64,000 nucleotides of DNA from CBDBJK01 sp965206395 (GTDB lineage: Bacteria > Chloroflexota > Dehalococcoidia > Lucifugimonadales > CATOSD01). The stretch is from positions 1 to 64,000 of the forward strand of contig CBDBJK010000030.1 in assembly GCA_965206395.1 (NCBI GenBank), read 5' to 3'. Made by a program: the position numbers and the translations under genes. A model generated the notes under the pieces. The model ran no database searches, had not been told where the DNA came from, and saw only the letters and a program-made list of their open reading frames with translations. Below, piece after piece: positions 63,746 to 64,000 of the stretch; the stretch's first letter is position 1, and each line of letters begins with the position of its first letter.

Positions 63746-63786
63746 CAATACACAGCAGGCTCCAAAGCGTCCCCATAAGCCAGCCT

Positions 63787-64000
63787 CTACTGGCGACCGG
63801 CCCGCTCAATTTCAGCCTTCAGTCGGCTAAGCCGAACCTTCGCACGAGGATTCAGTTCGAGGAATTCGTTGACTACCGCCTGCGCTTCATTGTAATTTTT
63901 CTTAGCCAACCACTGCCTCGCTCGAAGCTCATAGACCTCGACTCTTCCAGGGGCCAGTTCGCTGGCGATACCAATATACGATTCGGCTACATCGAGGTAG
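63787..64000 (-). CDS. Partial TPR-like protein, C-terminal end
   Basis: On the minus strand a frame is open from the right edge of the window to a TAG at 63789-63787. Its roughly 70 residues read YLDVAESYIGIASELAPGR, then VEVYELRARQWLAKKNYNEA and LNPRAKVRLSRLKAEIERAG, consistent with the last TPR repeats of a larger protein. The N-terminal part lies outside the window. It is convergent with rho. Confidence 0.6.
   Translation of the reverse strand, partial: YLDVAESYIGIASELAPGRVEVYELRARQWLAKKNYNEAQAVVNEFLELNPRAKVRLSRLKAEIERAGRQ

Overview
The window looks like a chromosomal segment of a Chloroflexota bacterium, probably a Dehalococcoidia/SAR202-type lineage. The evidence is a PspA gene next to a PspAA gene, a GT39 fused to a DUF2298 ('YYY') membrane protein, a DUF1800 gene followed by an NHL gene, two acyl-CoA dehydrogenases and an unusual EF-P loop. 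The taxon is inferred from gene content; no rRNA is present.

Layout. 1-1130: an IS5-family element with an in-frame amber stop, inserted against the 5' end of a membrane sensor kinase (1116-3326) that pairs with a NarL-type regulator (3346-3996). 4010-7629 (-): a hybrid kinase (PAS, three GAF, PAS, HisKA, HATPase, REC) broken by a one-base frameshift. 8112-9383 (-): envelope-stress cluster pspA-pspAA with a small membrane protein. 9650-13309 (-): a giant FtsX-type permease. 13849-21959: small metabolic genes (GNAT, DUF433, trans-sulfuration enzyme, amber-interrupted DUF2235 hydrolase, two acyl-CoA dehydrogenases, a lone RAM domain, a class IV aminotransferase). 22135-27710: the GT39-YYY giant and an amidohydrolase.

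27742-34380 is the most dynamic part. A secreted DUF11/RTX-repeat protein gene has been split inside its signal-peptide codons by a 4.6-kb array made of one IS5-family (IS427-like) element and three head-to-tail IS630 copies. The original start codon and ribosome binding site are stranded on the far side at 34371-34393. A fourth IS630 copy (40268-41514) splits a secreted Kelch-repeat protein, and a second IS427-like copy lies at 58455-59293. All these insertions use CTAG sites. Both IS427-like copies carry the same four-fold 11-bp tandem repeat just after the first catalytic Asp codon, which closes the transposase frame.

34944-39755: DUF1800-NHL pair, flavin reductase, SDR and HAD phosphatase. 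44706-45209: four tRNA-Ser genes, three of them tandem 138-bp duplicates. 45348-50020: dprA-topA-xerC. 50044-57213: Nudix, TPR, then aroQ-pepP-efp-xseA-xseB, a dual-specificity phosphatase and a second class IV aminotransferase-like gene. 57343-58239 (-): a metallopeptidase. 59720-63745: pyrG, a frameshifted transaldolase and rho; a partial TPR-like gene runs off the right edge.

A dispersed hairpin-rich repeat (copies near 19176, 34601 and 48764) sits only between genes. I see no CRISPR array, prophage or defence locus. The notable signals are the IS biology, the tRNA-Ser array, the dispersed repeat and several single-base gene lesions. I do not claim a wholly new biological system here.
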